In this document: piece after piece, positions 45,580-57,399 of the stretch
How positions within the stretch are numbered: position 1 is the stretch's first letter
How the letters are laid out: each line of letters begins with the position of its first letter
Translations under genes and position numbers: made by a program
The notes under the pieces: model-generated
What the model was told of the DNA's origin: nothing
Databases searched by the model: none
Seen by the model: only the letters and a program-made list of their open reading frames with translations
DNA from: Grifola frondosa
Lineage: Eukaryota; Basidiomycota; Agaricomycetes; Polyporales; Grifolaceae
Length of the DNA stretch: 64,000 nt
Assembly: GCA_001683735.1 (NCBI GenBank)
Contig: LUGG01000007.1
Span: forward strand, 1 to 64,000
Reading direction: 5' to 3'

Positions 45580-47700
45580 ATAGAAATATGATGGTCAATA
45601 AGGATCGTGTTGGATGCTCGCGTCTTCTATATTTCTACAACTTTGACGCCATGGCTGGGAAGTCCACCCGAATATACCCTTATACCCTCCGCCCCCAGGT
45701 CCAGTGGCAGAGATGCCTCACCACGACTCATGGATCGCCCCGGCGCGGACGAATTGGCTTGTATATCTCTGATACGGTCTCCGTCATCGCTTCATTCCGT
45801 ACTCTCCCGTCTCCTCATGTATTCCCGCCAAATGACGTACGCGAAACATGTCCACCTCTCACACGCGGTATGGAGATGACAGCAAGATTGCACCGCCGCA
45901 TCGTCACAACTCGTACTCCGCCAACCTTGCAATCTCGCACCCATCGCACACGCTACCGGCATCTGCTCATATACCCCAATGCATCTGCACGCGGCCGAGT
46001 ATTCGTCGAGCACTTCCGTATCGTTTAAGTCTCCATCCATTCCCCTACCTGTATGCTTTCTTGCTCTTGATCTCGCTTTGGACTGGTCTCGACCTCAATC
46101 TTATTCAATTGATCGGTCGCTCCATGTTCTGTCCTCACTTTACGGTTGTGCCCTCACCATGCTACTTGCTATTCGCACATCTCTGAGTCGTCCGACATCC
46201 GTGTCCTCCCGCAGTGTAATGCGGAAATCTGCCGCTGTCCTTGTATCCTATGTTCTGGCCCGTGGAGAGCGAACCCTGGCAGTTCGTATGTACCACATTA
46301 TATCATGTCATCGTATCTATGTTAGTGTTGAGCCCCCACATAGAATTCTCTCGTATTTCCCATGGCCTTTTGTAGTGCTCCTATACCCACCCAAATCACA
46401 GGCGCTCGATTTATCTCTGACACGCTCTCATCTGTTGCTTGATTTCACACCCTCCACCTCCTCACATATTCCCGCCAAACGCTGTAGGCGAAACTAGGGT
46501 TCTGCTATAATACCGCCACATCGTTGCCGCTCGTTCCACTTGTCGCGCACGCCCAATTTTCGCGTACAAATGCGTGGACCTTGTGAACTCACGCAAATCG
46601 CAGATGGTCCCCTCTGCTCCCATACTGCCATGCACTGCACAGCTTGGCTGAATGTTCGTCGAAGACCTCCGGATCGTCTGAGTCTCCATCTATCCGTATT
46701 ATTTGTTCCTCGTGTGCTCGCTTTGTCGGACCCAATCTCAATCTCCTTGAACTTTTCGCTCACTCTGTCTCACGTCTGCACTTTTCGGCGGCATCGTACA
46801 TTGTGTTCTCATCATCCAATATCTGTGATCTCTGGCGGTTAATGCAAAAAAAAATCTGCCGCTGTGCCTGTGTCCCTATGCTCTAGCGCACGGGGAGCGC
46901 ACATTGGCAGACCGTATGTGCTACATGCTATCATGTCACCGTATCTACACTAACGTTGAGCCCGCACGCAGAACTCTCATATATACTATTTCCCTTGTAG
47001 TCCTATACCCGCTCACATCGCAACCTCTCCGAGAAAATATTCACACTGAGGTGTCTGTCGCAGACCACACCGTTTGACGTCGGAGGCGAAGCTAATATGG
47101 GGTATATTTGGCGTTCATGATCTGCGCGCAGAGGGCCCCAAGGAAAAAATGTAGGTCCATCCGCTTGATCATACGCATCCGCCATGCTCACCGCTGTTTT
47201 TGTCCACAGAAGCGGGAACTGGACTGTGACGGTTTCTCTGTCGCCGTCGAATTCTTCACTAGGTCGCTTTGAGCTCTTCTGCTGCCGGTGCGAAGCTGGC
47301 GTCCAGCTTCTTATACACAAGCCCGCTATCTTTGAACGATCATGCCGCCAGAATCGTAGATCATTCGAAATGCAGTACCCGACGGACCGCACACGAAGGT
47401 CTTCTCCGGACAATGGAATCACTCAAGGTCAAAGGCATCTTGGATTCCTATGTTCTTTTTTCCTGTGTCAAATCAGCTTCGTACGTACTGCATCTGCGCC
47501 TGAAAACATTGTACTTCTCGCCTTTTCATCCTTCCACTCCGACCGACCGATGTGTGCACAGAATATTATATATTCTATATTGCGTACAAGACAAAGGGGA
47601 AAGGTGGACCTTATTTACATGCTGGCGGTTCTATGATGCCTCTTGCACTGTCGAAGACCGAATGGACGCGAATCATCGTGATAGCGATGTCTGTCTTTGA
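45580..47700 (+). repeat. Two relic modules after F-box copy D
   Basis: The start (AAGGATCGTGTTGGATGCTC near 45600) is nearly identical to the sequence after copy B (near 33518). Two modules follow: about 45.73-46.45 and 46.4-47.5 kb. Near 47210, after a CCACAG acceptor-like site, KRELDCDGFSVAVEF is readable, homologous to the segments at 34425 and 51270. No intact gene. Confidence 0.65.
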
Positions 47701-48842
47701 ATCATCACCATACCTATTCACCGCGAAACGGTCCGTACGACTTGCCACAACGGACGGCAGCATCGTAGCTGGTGCTGCTGCATAGGACAATCATCGCGGC
47801 CCTAAGTGATGTAGCGTGTGCGGGATCTGTCAGCAACGTTGTCGGGTGCACGAGGTCCTAGCTCATTCAGCCGTCCATCACCTTCGACGTATGCAAGGAC
47901 TGGAGGGAACAAGGAACACACGCTCGCTGTGAACGTGACAGATTGGTTGCAGCACTCAAATCAACCAAGAGAGGGCTTCAAAAATGGGCGCTGCATCGGT
48001 TCCTGAACGGCGGGTAACAGGAGACAAGTGGGCGATACACTGCAAAGTGCTACAGGAACACTGTGGAAAGCGGACATAGATCCTGACCTATATCACGTGC
48101 GATTTCAGCGAAAAAGACCACAGATAGGGTGTTTATACCAGTATCGATTTGGTGGTCAACTCTCTATAGGAGCACTTCGTATTAGTCCAGGTGGTGCACG
48201 TCGCACATGAGATCACACATGTCCGGGTGACGAGGAGGTGAATGATCGCGTCGCGTATACAATGATTAAGGTATCTGCATTATTCGTTTCAGTGTTATTA
48301 CAACGCATGGAACCGAGTAATTGGAGAAAGGGAGACTTACATTTCCTCCAGTTTCGATTGCGATGTGCGAAATATTGCATCACGAGTACACGCCTCCCTG
48401 GAAGTTCGACAATATTGAATCTCGGCGGATTGCTCGTGGATCGGTAGGTCATAGTAGTGATAATGATTCTCCCGAGCGCACAAAGGGCATGAGGTATGAT
48501 TGTAATGACAGAAAATGAAGAAACACGAGAGAACTCACCAGCGTCTTCAAGTGTACCATCCTGACGATTGCATCACCGTTGAACGTTGAACTGACCAAGA
48601 CATGGCTAATTAATTGATCGCACTTATAATATATCTATGGTGAAAACGTGTCGCTGGGCGCAAGTGCTGCTTTTGTACCTGGCACTCAGAGTCGTAGATA
48701 GAGATTGCGCGGTCACCTAAGCGCCACCACTGACTGCAGGCGCTTACATGCACAACGTGAGCGCTTAGAAGTGTCTTGAGTTGCCTTCTGACTTCCATCA
48801 ACAATTCCTTCAGCATATCCTTCTGAAAACCCCCGCGTATTC
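47701..48842. other. Leader region of F-box copy E
   Basis: No gene recognised. An inverted TAAGCGCC/GGCGCTTA pair lies at 48718-48725 and 48739-48746, and the region from about 48700 to the ATG matches 61.27-61.4 kb upstream of relic copy F. Confidence 0.45.
48718..48746 (+). promoter_or_regulatory. TAAGCGCC...GGCGCTTA inverted element, copy E
   Basis: Perfect 8-bp inverted arms separated by 13 bp, about 97 bp before the copy E ATG. The right half CAGGCGCTTAC is the part shared with copies B, C and F. Confidence 0.45.
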
Positions 48843-50182
48843 ATGTCCGTGTTTCGTACCTTTGATCTTTACCTTAAAACAGACCTCCATACGAATGATT
48901 ACATGCTTCATATTGACGACCTTCAATTTGCCAACCCCGAGACACTTCCGGTCCTTCCCCCAGAAATTATCGATCACATCATTTCATTCCTCTGCGGTGA
49001 CCGACGTAGTCTGCGCAATTGTGCTCTCACATCTCGTGCTTGGCGTCCCGCGAGTCAGCACAATCTGCTACACTCGATCACTCTTCGCTCACACTCTCAA
49101 TTCGAGTCGTTCGTACGCCAAGTGCTCCATCATCATCGTCGGGAGGAGTATCTGCCTTTCGTATATCATTTGCATGTGCATCAAAGGCGAGGCGACCGGC
49201 CATTCTTACACGCCATACCCCATCACATCGCTGGCTATTTGACGCAGCTTAAAACCATCACGTTCGACTTACCTGATGGTTTTATGCCTCATCCCTCGTT
49301 TTACGCTGTGCTTCATGGATTCGCTTCTGTTCAAAGCCTCATCCTGCGTCAATGCGCATTCAACAGGTTACGCGATCTTACGATGCTCATATCTGCATTC
49401 CCTAACTTGCATGAACTCCACATCGGCGCTATATACCGCGACAAAGCCATCATACCGGAGGGGTCTCGGGTCCCTGGGCCACAACTCAAGGTTCTCCATT
49501 TGTCCGCCCAATTAATGTATCTCAACGCTCTGTGTGCCTGGCTATGTAGAACCAGGTCTTCCACGTCCATCACCCATCTTCATATTGATTCACTGCATGA
49601 GCTTGATGCAGACTCCAGCGGTGTCCGACAACTAATATCCTCTCTTGGGGATCTCTGATACATCTAGACACATTCTGCTTCAAATTCTTTGGTGAGCATC
49701 CCCAAGATCTATGATAGAGACTTTGCTGAGGTACTTCATCAGCGGAGGTCCCAACTTTGGTGCATAACACCAACCTTCAATTTCTTCGCCTGCGTGCTTC
49801 CCGTGGCCTCGAAACGGTTGACTGGATGACAGTTGCTCGTATCATGTCACGGGTAGTATCACGCCTATGTCGCCTTGAAATCCGGCGTGAAGAATATCGA
49901 TTCTATGAGGGACCTGAGAGATGGGATGCTATGGCGGCCATTGATTCCGACCTGTGCCGAGAGAACTTTGCAGATCTCGAACATATCAAATTCGTCCTCT
50001 CATTCAACCTCCCAGAGTCTGAGGAAAGTGAGATGGAACATGATCTGGAGCCGCTGTCTGATCGCGTGGTGTGTGACGTTCGGCAGTGTTTACCTCGCCT
50101 TCATGCACGAGGAGTTCTCTCCATAGATGTCCGTCGGAGCAGTCTTCATCGACGAAGTGCGGTTTTTGAATTGCAGCTTTAA
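48843..50182 (+). pseudogene. F-box gene copy E (one 1-nt deletion)
   Basis: Exon 1 (48843-49691) starts MSVFRTFDLYLK and holds the F-box LPVLPPEIIDHIISFLCGD, RNCALTSRAWRPASQHNL and the full leucine-rich body to SSTSITHLHIDSL. At about 49650 CTTGGGGATCTC lacks one base relative to copies A and D (CTTGGAGGATCTC). Exon 1 is therefore 849 nt instead of 850 and stops early. Exon 2 (49743-50182) is intact: VPTLVHNTNLQFLRLRAS, RVVSRLCRLEIRREEYRFYE, CLPRLHARGVLSIDV, ending AVFELQL. Without this deletion it would be a full F-box protein of about 430 residues closely related to B. The lesion may be a real null mutation or a sequence error. Confidence 0.85.
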
Positions 50183-50189
50183 ACAGGGA

Positions 50190-52400
50190 CACTAATCTAA
50201 TCGTCGCTCACAGAGAAACGTTATAGCCGGGTTGAATGAATCCAGACACTCCGTACCATCGCTTCTACACAATATGCTATCTGCGGTGACACCGTCCTCA
50301 TATCTCGTTGGCGGCAGCGTCTCCACATTTTCAAACTTTGACTGCACGGCTCTGCAGCCTATCCGTACATACCCTGATCCCCAAAATTGGTGCAGAGACG
50401 CCTCACGACGACTAAATAATCACTCCAATGCAGCCGAATCCGCTCATTTATCTCTATGCTCTCTCCGCAATTGCTTCAGTTCATATTCTCCTCGTCTGGT
50501 CGTGTATCCCAGCCAAATGCCGCAGCTGAAACGTCTCGCCCGTAGCGTGTCGATGATAGCGACCAGAGCACCCGCCGCATTGTCGCTATTCCCTCCACTT
50601 CTCGCCCTCGCCGATCCTTCATATGCAATTCCGTCACTCTCCTGATCTCGCAGACATCACAGAAGGCCCCCATGCTCTTACACTATCATGTGCTGGGCAG
50701 CGTGGTTCGAAGGCTTCTGCATTGTTTGAGTCTCCATCGTGCCTTCCTCCCACCCGGATCCTTTCTTGCTCTTCATCTCGCTTTATTGACCTCAATCTCG
50801 ATCTCTTTCAGCTGTTCGATAGCTCTATCTCACGTCCTCACCTCTCCGACGTCATATGCTGTGTTTTCATCATCCGACATCTGTGTTCTCTGGCAACGTA
50901 ATGCAAAAATGTACCGCTGGACCTGTATCCCTGTTACCTAGCGGTGGAGAGCGTACAGCGGCAATTCTATGTGTCACATATGTTGTATGATAATATCATG
51001 TCTACACTAACGTTGAGCCCGTACATAGAGCTCTCTCGTATTTCTCATTCCCCTTGTAGTCCTCTCACATCGCAACCTCTGTGACAAATATGCCACATCG
51101 AGATACCGGTCGCAGACAACACCGTTCGACACCGGAGGTGAAGCTCACATCGGCTATGTTTGGTGTTCATCATCTGCACTCAGAAGGTTCCTAAAATACT
51201 GATGTGGGTTCACACACTTAATTATACACGCCTGTCATGCTCATCATCCTTTTGTGTCCCCAGGAGTGGGACCTAAATTGCGATGGCTTGCACGTCGTCG
51301 TGGATTCTTCACTCGGCTACCTTAGAACACCTTGCTGTCATGTGAAGGCCGTGTCTGACCCCAGCCCACAAATTCCCTGATCTCCTGCATCACATCCGTT
51401 CACATACTCCTCATCTCGTCACGTACTCTTGCAAAATGCTTCGGGTGGTACGTGTCGGACTTTCACGTCTGCACCATGAAGATGTCCGTCGCTCGAGCAC
51501 CTCTCCACTACCGGTCGATTCCCATGCGCGAGAATCGTTGCATCGCTGCTACTCATCCCCCGTCTGGCGCCGCTTCGACCTTCTCCGCTGATATATCACG
51601 ACGCATCACTGCCTGCTATTCTGCTGAATCACTTCCGCACCACCCGAGTTGCATTCTCTTGATCTTGCTCAGCCGTTCTCGCCAGATATCCACGTGATCG
51701 CTCGCGCTGGCTTATCTCCGAACCCTGGCGGAAGAGTCGCTTCGCCTCAATGGTGAGAATGACCTGCACACAAACTGGCCAGGATGACAGGCTACTCATC
51801 TCTGACCCGTTCTCCGCTGTGATTTCATTTCATATCTGTCATAGAGCACTCCAGCACTTCCTTTCCCTTGCGCAACCCAGCGACACTGGCGATCTCGCAA
51901 ATACCACAGACGGTCCCCTCTCATCCTATACCACCATGTGGCAAGCATGGTCGAGTGTTATTCTAATCAAAAACTTTCACGTCGTCTGAGCCCCGCGCGC
52001 GCCCTCTCTCAGCGCGCTATTTGCTTTGGATTGGCTTTGATCAGCTTTGATCTCCATCTGCTTTCAACTGATCGATCGTGCTATGTCATCTCCGTGCGGA
52101 TCGTCGCCGATCTAACCATTTTTTCGTGCATATCGTCCGTCGTCTCTGTTCTACTTGCGATGTAATGCAATGCGGCAATCTGCCGCTGTACTTGTATCCC
52201 TGCTTCTAGGACGTGGACAGTGCACATATTGGCAACTCGTATGCCATATTCTATAACGGCATCGTATCTACGCTAACGTTTAAGCTACCCGCAGAATAGT
52301 CACTCTTCGAAGAAAGAACTTTACATTGTTGGGCGAGTACAAAGCTGAAATGGATTTCTTCATATCCGCGTGTGTTTTATCGAACTTACACCATTCTCTG
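50190..52400 (+). repeat. Two relic modules after F-box copy E
   Basis: Modules at about 50.4-51.4 and 51.5-52.3 kb repeat the landmarks of the other relics. EWDLNCDGLHVVVDSSLG is readable near 51270 after a CCCCAG acceptor-like site. No intact gene. Confidence 0.65.
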
Positions 52401-52764
52401 CACTGCCATGATTGGAAGAACGAATCGGCTTGTTCTCCAGTGTCTTTGCACGTGCTAAAAGATATTTCTCGGGATTAAATTTTGTACTGTTTGTCAGAGG
52501 TAGTCCAACTAATCAAAATATCGCTATACAAAGAAAATCGTTCAGCGTAAGACATCGCAGTCTAGTGGCCAAGATACAACACCAAAATATTTGTATACCC
52601 AGAGAAACGGGAAGCCCTCCCGATGTCCAACCTCCGGTCCAACAGTCGCTGTGGACAACATTGATATATAAATATAGTCGTACACGAATCAGTCATTATG
52701 CAGAGAGTCCCACTTGGTGGATACTGGAGCAGATAAACCGCCACACCAGGAGCATCCGCAACGC

Positions 52765-54893
52765 TCACTCCTGCCGCTTCCGGAAGAGCACCTTCGCCTT
52801 AGTATCGGATAAACGCCGATGCGATCCTTGAATGCAGCGGCAACACTCCCTCCTCCTCCATCTTCACATCATACGTCATCACGACGTGCGCCAACATCGC
52901 CTTCATCTCGTTCACTACGAAGAACCGTCCCGGACTGCCACAAACCACCCACTCATCAGACCACTGTCCAGCTGCACCCAAAGAACGAAAAACGCACCAC
53001 GCATGCCCCCGTGCCGAAGGCGATGTATTGTGCTCGTGGTCACCATCTGGTGCTTCGTGCCCTCGCCTGCATCGGCGCATGCTCGCGAACCGCCACGGGT
53101 CGAACACGTCCGGTGCCTCGTACACCGCCTTGTCGTGGTGCACAGTCGCAGCCACCGATACAGGCGTGCCAGCCGGATGAACGTCCCATCTCCGAGCACC
53201 ACATCCCGCATCGCCTTCCGCTCCATAGAAACTACCAGCCCAAATTTGGGAAGAAGTCGACAAAGGCGTAGACTAGGAATAGAAAAGGTGACACACGCAC
53301 TTGCACTGGCTCCCATGATGCGCTGGCTCTCCTTTAGGAAGCTGTCTATCTTCCGCATTTTGTCCATTGCAGCCTTGCTCCATCCATCCGTGGAGATTAT
53401 GGCATCGACCTCCTCGCGCAGCGGACCGACGAACTCGGGATTAGCTGCTAGGTAATACAGCGCCTGCGTGAAGCTCTACGCCATGCGGTGAAGATGAGAA
53501 GTATTTCTGGCGGGTAGGAGGGACGCACCACTGACGACGTGTGTATCGCAGCCATGTTCATGGTCAGAATTCTCAGCACCAGCGCACGTACCGTGCGCTC
53601 CCCGCGCTGTGCCACATCCATCAACCATTGCAACATGTCGTTCTGCCAGCCTGCCGTCAACATCCGCGTGCAAATGGCGAGGATGAATGCTGGGTACACA
53701 CGGGTTTGTCGACCCAGTCATCTCCGAATTCTTCCATCGCACGGTATCGCTCGAGGATCATCCCTTCGAGGTGCTGCACGCCGCGAGTGATACTGGTGTT
53801 GACTTCGTGAATAAGCGGGCGGCAATTCTACAAGATACATATCAGCCTGCGTGGCAAACAAGCTTAGACTGATTGGAGGACATGACACGGGGAAGCACGG
53901 CGACCGCAGAAGGTCGTCGCGCCACTAGAATGTACAAATAGATACATACGGTTTGAGAATATCTGGAAGAGGTGGATGATCACAGCACCCTTGATAACAT
54001 CGATGGTAAATTGGACATTCAGTGCTATGTATCCGGGTCCGGCCTGCAAAACCCTCGGTGATTACCACGACTTCGATAAGAGAGAAGGCGTCAGTACAAA
54101 CACTTGGGAGGCCGACGAATATGCGGTTGCTCGTTCTGCAAATGATCTGCCGGATGGTGGCCAGCGCTGGCACCGTAGTCCACTCTGGACAGCATGAGTG
54201 ATACTCGGGTATATTAATACATGGGAGGGGATAAACATACCATCGCCTGTAAGGGGAATGGCGTCTGTAAACGATGCGATGATCTCGTCATGGACTTCAG
54301 GGAAGAGTCCGGCGAGGTTACCCGTGAGGTGAGAGCGCACGATGGGGATATGATATGGATTGTCGTGAACGTTGGACCGAGCGTGTATCGCATTTGTATA
54401 GTCTGCAAGTTTGGTTTGGTCGGTATGCGACCGCATGCTGCGAGCCCGTCGAATACTCACCTCGTTCACTGCCTCCTGAATAGAGAGCTGATCATCTCCC
54501 GCTTTTCGCAGTTCTTCGGTCAAAGATGGACCACTGACAATGACTTGCCAGCCATTCGGTTTGGCGATCTTGAATGCACTCCCTTTGTGCTGTGTTTCCC
54601 GGAACCTCAGCAGCTGCAGCAGGTGTGCGAGGTGTGGCATACTTTGTTATATCCTTCCCGAATCATGTCAGGACCATGAATGAGGAACTTGTATACTCCA
54701 TAGTATGATAGCAACGGCGCTGAGGGCCCAATCGTTGGGATGTGGCTCAGCTACAAGTTGACATAGTGAGCGTGGAGAACGTGACTGCGTGAAGTAGTGC
54801 GTGGGGAGGTACCTTGCGGGGTTGAGGAGCGGGAGAGGATAAGGACAACGGGGAGGATGGCGAGAGCATAGATGAAGAGGACGAGTCTGACAT
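52765..54893 (-). pseudogene. Cytochrome P450 copy 2 (inverted, heavily frame-broken)
   Basis: Same gene as copies 1 and 3 on the minus strand: start MSDSSS at 54893, stop at 52765-52767. The N-terminal anchor is out of frame because of a missing base near 54875. HKGSAFKIAKPNGWQVIVSG, RYTLGPT, FLKESQRIMGASA and MERKAMRDVVLGDGTFI are clear. Frame lesions lie in the RDPDYSALN exon (base lost near 54020), before PAGTPVSVAATVHHDKAVYE, after FASMR, and twice in the heme loop, where FGHGRHAC is reduced to FGTGAC. With this many independent lesions the copy is almost certainly dead. Confidence 0.88.
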
Positions 54894-56060
54894 GAGGCCT
54901 GAGGGGGTGAGGTGTCGGGCGTTGGCGTTGAAACGTAGAAGACCAGCATCGTACAAATATGATCAGGTATGCGAGAAGTGGCGCTCGACACACCGAATAG
55001 TTCCACATCAACGCATCGAAAGGTCAGATGTCCAGGACCTCGTACAAGCGATTTATGGACTTGGTAGATAAGTATACTGAGAGAGGACTTGGATGATGCC
55101 TTGGCTCCGGAGTTAGTATTAACATGGAGTGTATTACTATTGCTTACTGCGACGGCAGATGGCACGCCTTCTCTCTAAGAAATCGATATTCTTCTTGGGG
55201 GAGTCTCTGACGCATTTGCCGTTATTCGACACTACTTGGGAAGTTCTGCGCGGGCTGCCCTACTTGGAGATCTTTAGAAGGAAGGAAACTACTTACTTCG
55301 GAGGCTCCCGAGGGTCCGCGGGTATGGACCATGCCGGAAGGATGCACGCCATTCAAGTGCTTTCTTGGATGTTCATAAGTATTTTGTGGTTTGAGACGAA
55401 TACTGTTGCCAGCCCTGCACTATAGTGTGACCGGGATTGGTCTATGCGTGCTGCCACAGTGTCCAAGGGATGTTACAGCAGTCAGACAGCCGTGAGAGCA
55501 GTTCTGGTCTCAAAAGGTTTCGACTACCTCAAAGGGTTCGAGACGGTGGCTGCTGAAAGAGAAATGGCGGAATATTGGTACAGGAACTGTAGAAATTAGT
55601 AACCTGCATGGCAGGGCGGGTGAGTGGGAAAAAAAAACTGACAGTATCAAAGCCAACGGAGAGTGTGCGCTGCTCGTGGTCGTCGGGCGCTGTGGCAGGG
55701 CCTGGCGCTCGGCATATCATAGCCTGCTCCAATTTGCTCATGTTCTGCGAGGTTCATGTGTATGATTCATGAGAAGGGACCGCTCATGATCAACCAACGC
55801 CGGTGAACGCAGGCATATGCACCGTCAGACATCGCTATTCCCGCCATTCCACACAGCACGTAATAGCAACTTCAGAGGTGCTTGCTCGTCGTCTAACGGA
55901 ACACAACAAATTAAAAGTAGGGTACTCACCAGCGACACAAGTCCCATATACGCATTTCATGCTCCTTGTGCACCACCAGTCAGACGACTCATCCTCCGCA
56001 ACATCTGGATCCTGCATAACACGTATCGCCGCATAACGTTCCTATCCATGAAGTTCCATA
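54894..56060 (-). repeat. Upstream flank of the P450 duplication, copy 2 (inverted)
   Basis: Reverse complement of the 40.3-41.5 kb and 57.5-58.9 kb flanks, including the GTCTGACGGTGCATATGCC landmark (inverted near 55815-55835) and the ATTTCTCTTTCAGCAGCCAC region (inverted near 55545-55565). Confidence 0.8.
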
Positions 56061-57399
56061 TTGACGATGGAAGGACTGTAAGGGCGAATTGAATGCGGTC
56101 AGCTGCGTGAGAGTGAGCAGATCGGAGCACTCATCTCCAAGCAAAACAAAATACCAATATAACTAGAGGATGTCCGGCTGCGGGACTGATGACGCGTGCG
56201 CATGTCGTTGGGACTCGACTTGCACCTGAGATGCCGAAGCAGCTGAGGGAGCTTTCATGCGGTTGCAGCTTAAGCTGAGCCGGTATCTAGCGACCTCCGA
56301 ACTACACTGTGAGAGCACTGTGAGACCATCACGGATAATCGAGTCACCTCATTCTACGGATGAGGAACGCACACTGAAGGGATTCATATATTATCAAGAG
56401 GCATTTCGCGAAGCCGTTGGACAGGATCCAGCTCGGAGGGGTACTCTAGGTAAGAACGATCCCATGTAGTTCGCATGTCGGTCATATGTTTTCTAAAGTA
56501 GTTCAGGTAAATCGACCAGTGCTGGTGAATGCGTATTACGCACCGTCGGACATCGTCGCATTCCAAATCTCCGCACGCTGAGGTGCAGGACTGCAGATAG
56601 CAGGTAGGCAGAGGTGGGACAAGAGTCGAGTGACGTCCCAGAACGGAAGCGATTGAGGCGTCCCTAGCTACGCTTGGATGTTTCCTGTCCAAATGTCAAA
56701 CTGATTTCGAATCTACCCTGCCATACGTACGTTCTTGTCATTCCGCCCATACATCCAGGAGAAATGTGCATACAGGACTTTACTACGTTAATATTCTACA
56801 TTGCGGACCAGGCAATGATGGAGACTTGACTTCAGCTGTTTTCCCTTTGTTGTCAAAATTGCAGACGCGTGTCGCATCGTCGCTGTGTCGAAATATGTGT
56901 GGTAGGAAATAAACGGTAGTGCACCCCAGCTTGAGGCAGGTAGTCCATGTACGAACGATAGCCGTGAGCGCGAGTGGAATTCAGTAGGATCATGGATGGC
57001 TGAATACTGATGCACGACAAGAAGCGATATCGTGCACCGTGGTGAGACCGACGGAAGGGCACCGCGGTGTGACATCCCCGGCTTCACAGCTCGTGGAAGC
57101 GATGACTATTGCGCAAGTGTGAGCCGATCAGAATACTGCCAAAGCAAAACGAATATGCACCAACTCGACCAGAGGATTGGAGATTGCTGAAATTATGGGA
57201 CTTGTGACGCCGAAGTGTGGGCGCTTGTGTGGGCTCCTCAGGGCACTTAATGGGATGAGGAGCATTATCTGTCGACCGCCGCCGCCGGTACTCTGGCGAC
57301 AACGACGTGTACGCTGTCGACCGCCGCTACGAATCATCGTCACCTTTCAAAATGGACCCCTGGTCCTCAACCGCTCAATGGAGATTATATACTCCGACG
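56061..57399. other. Spacer of the P450 inverted repeat with an orphan F-box leader
   Basis: No gene. About 56090-56270 matches 39320-39480 in direct orientation. About 57215-57360 matches the leader of F-box copies B and D (GTGGGCGC element at 57217, then CTGTCGACCGCC near 57318, then an ATGG) but no F-box body follows. A lost F-box copy is implied. Confidence 0.55.
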
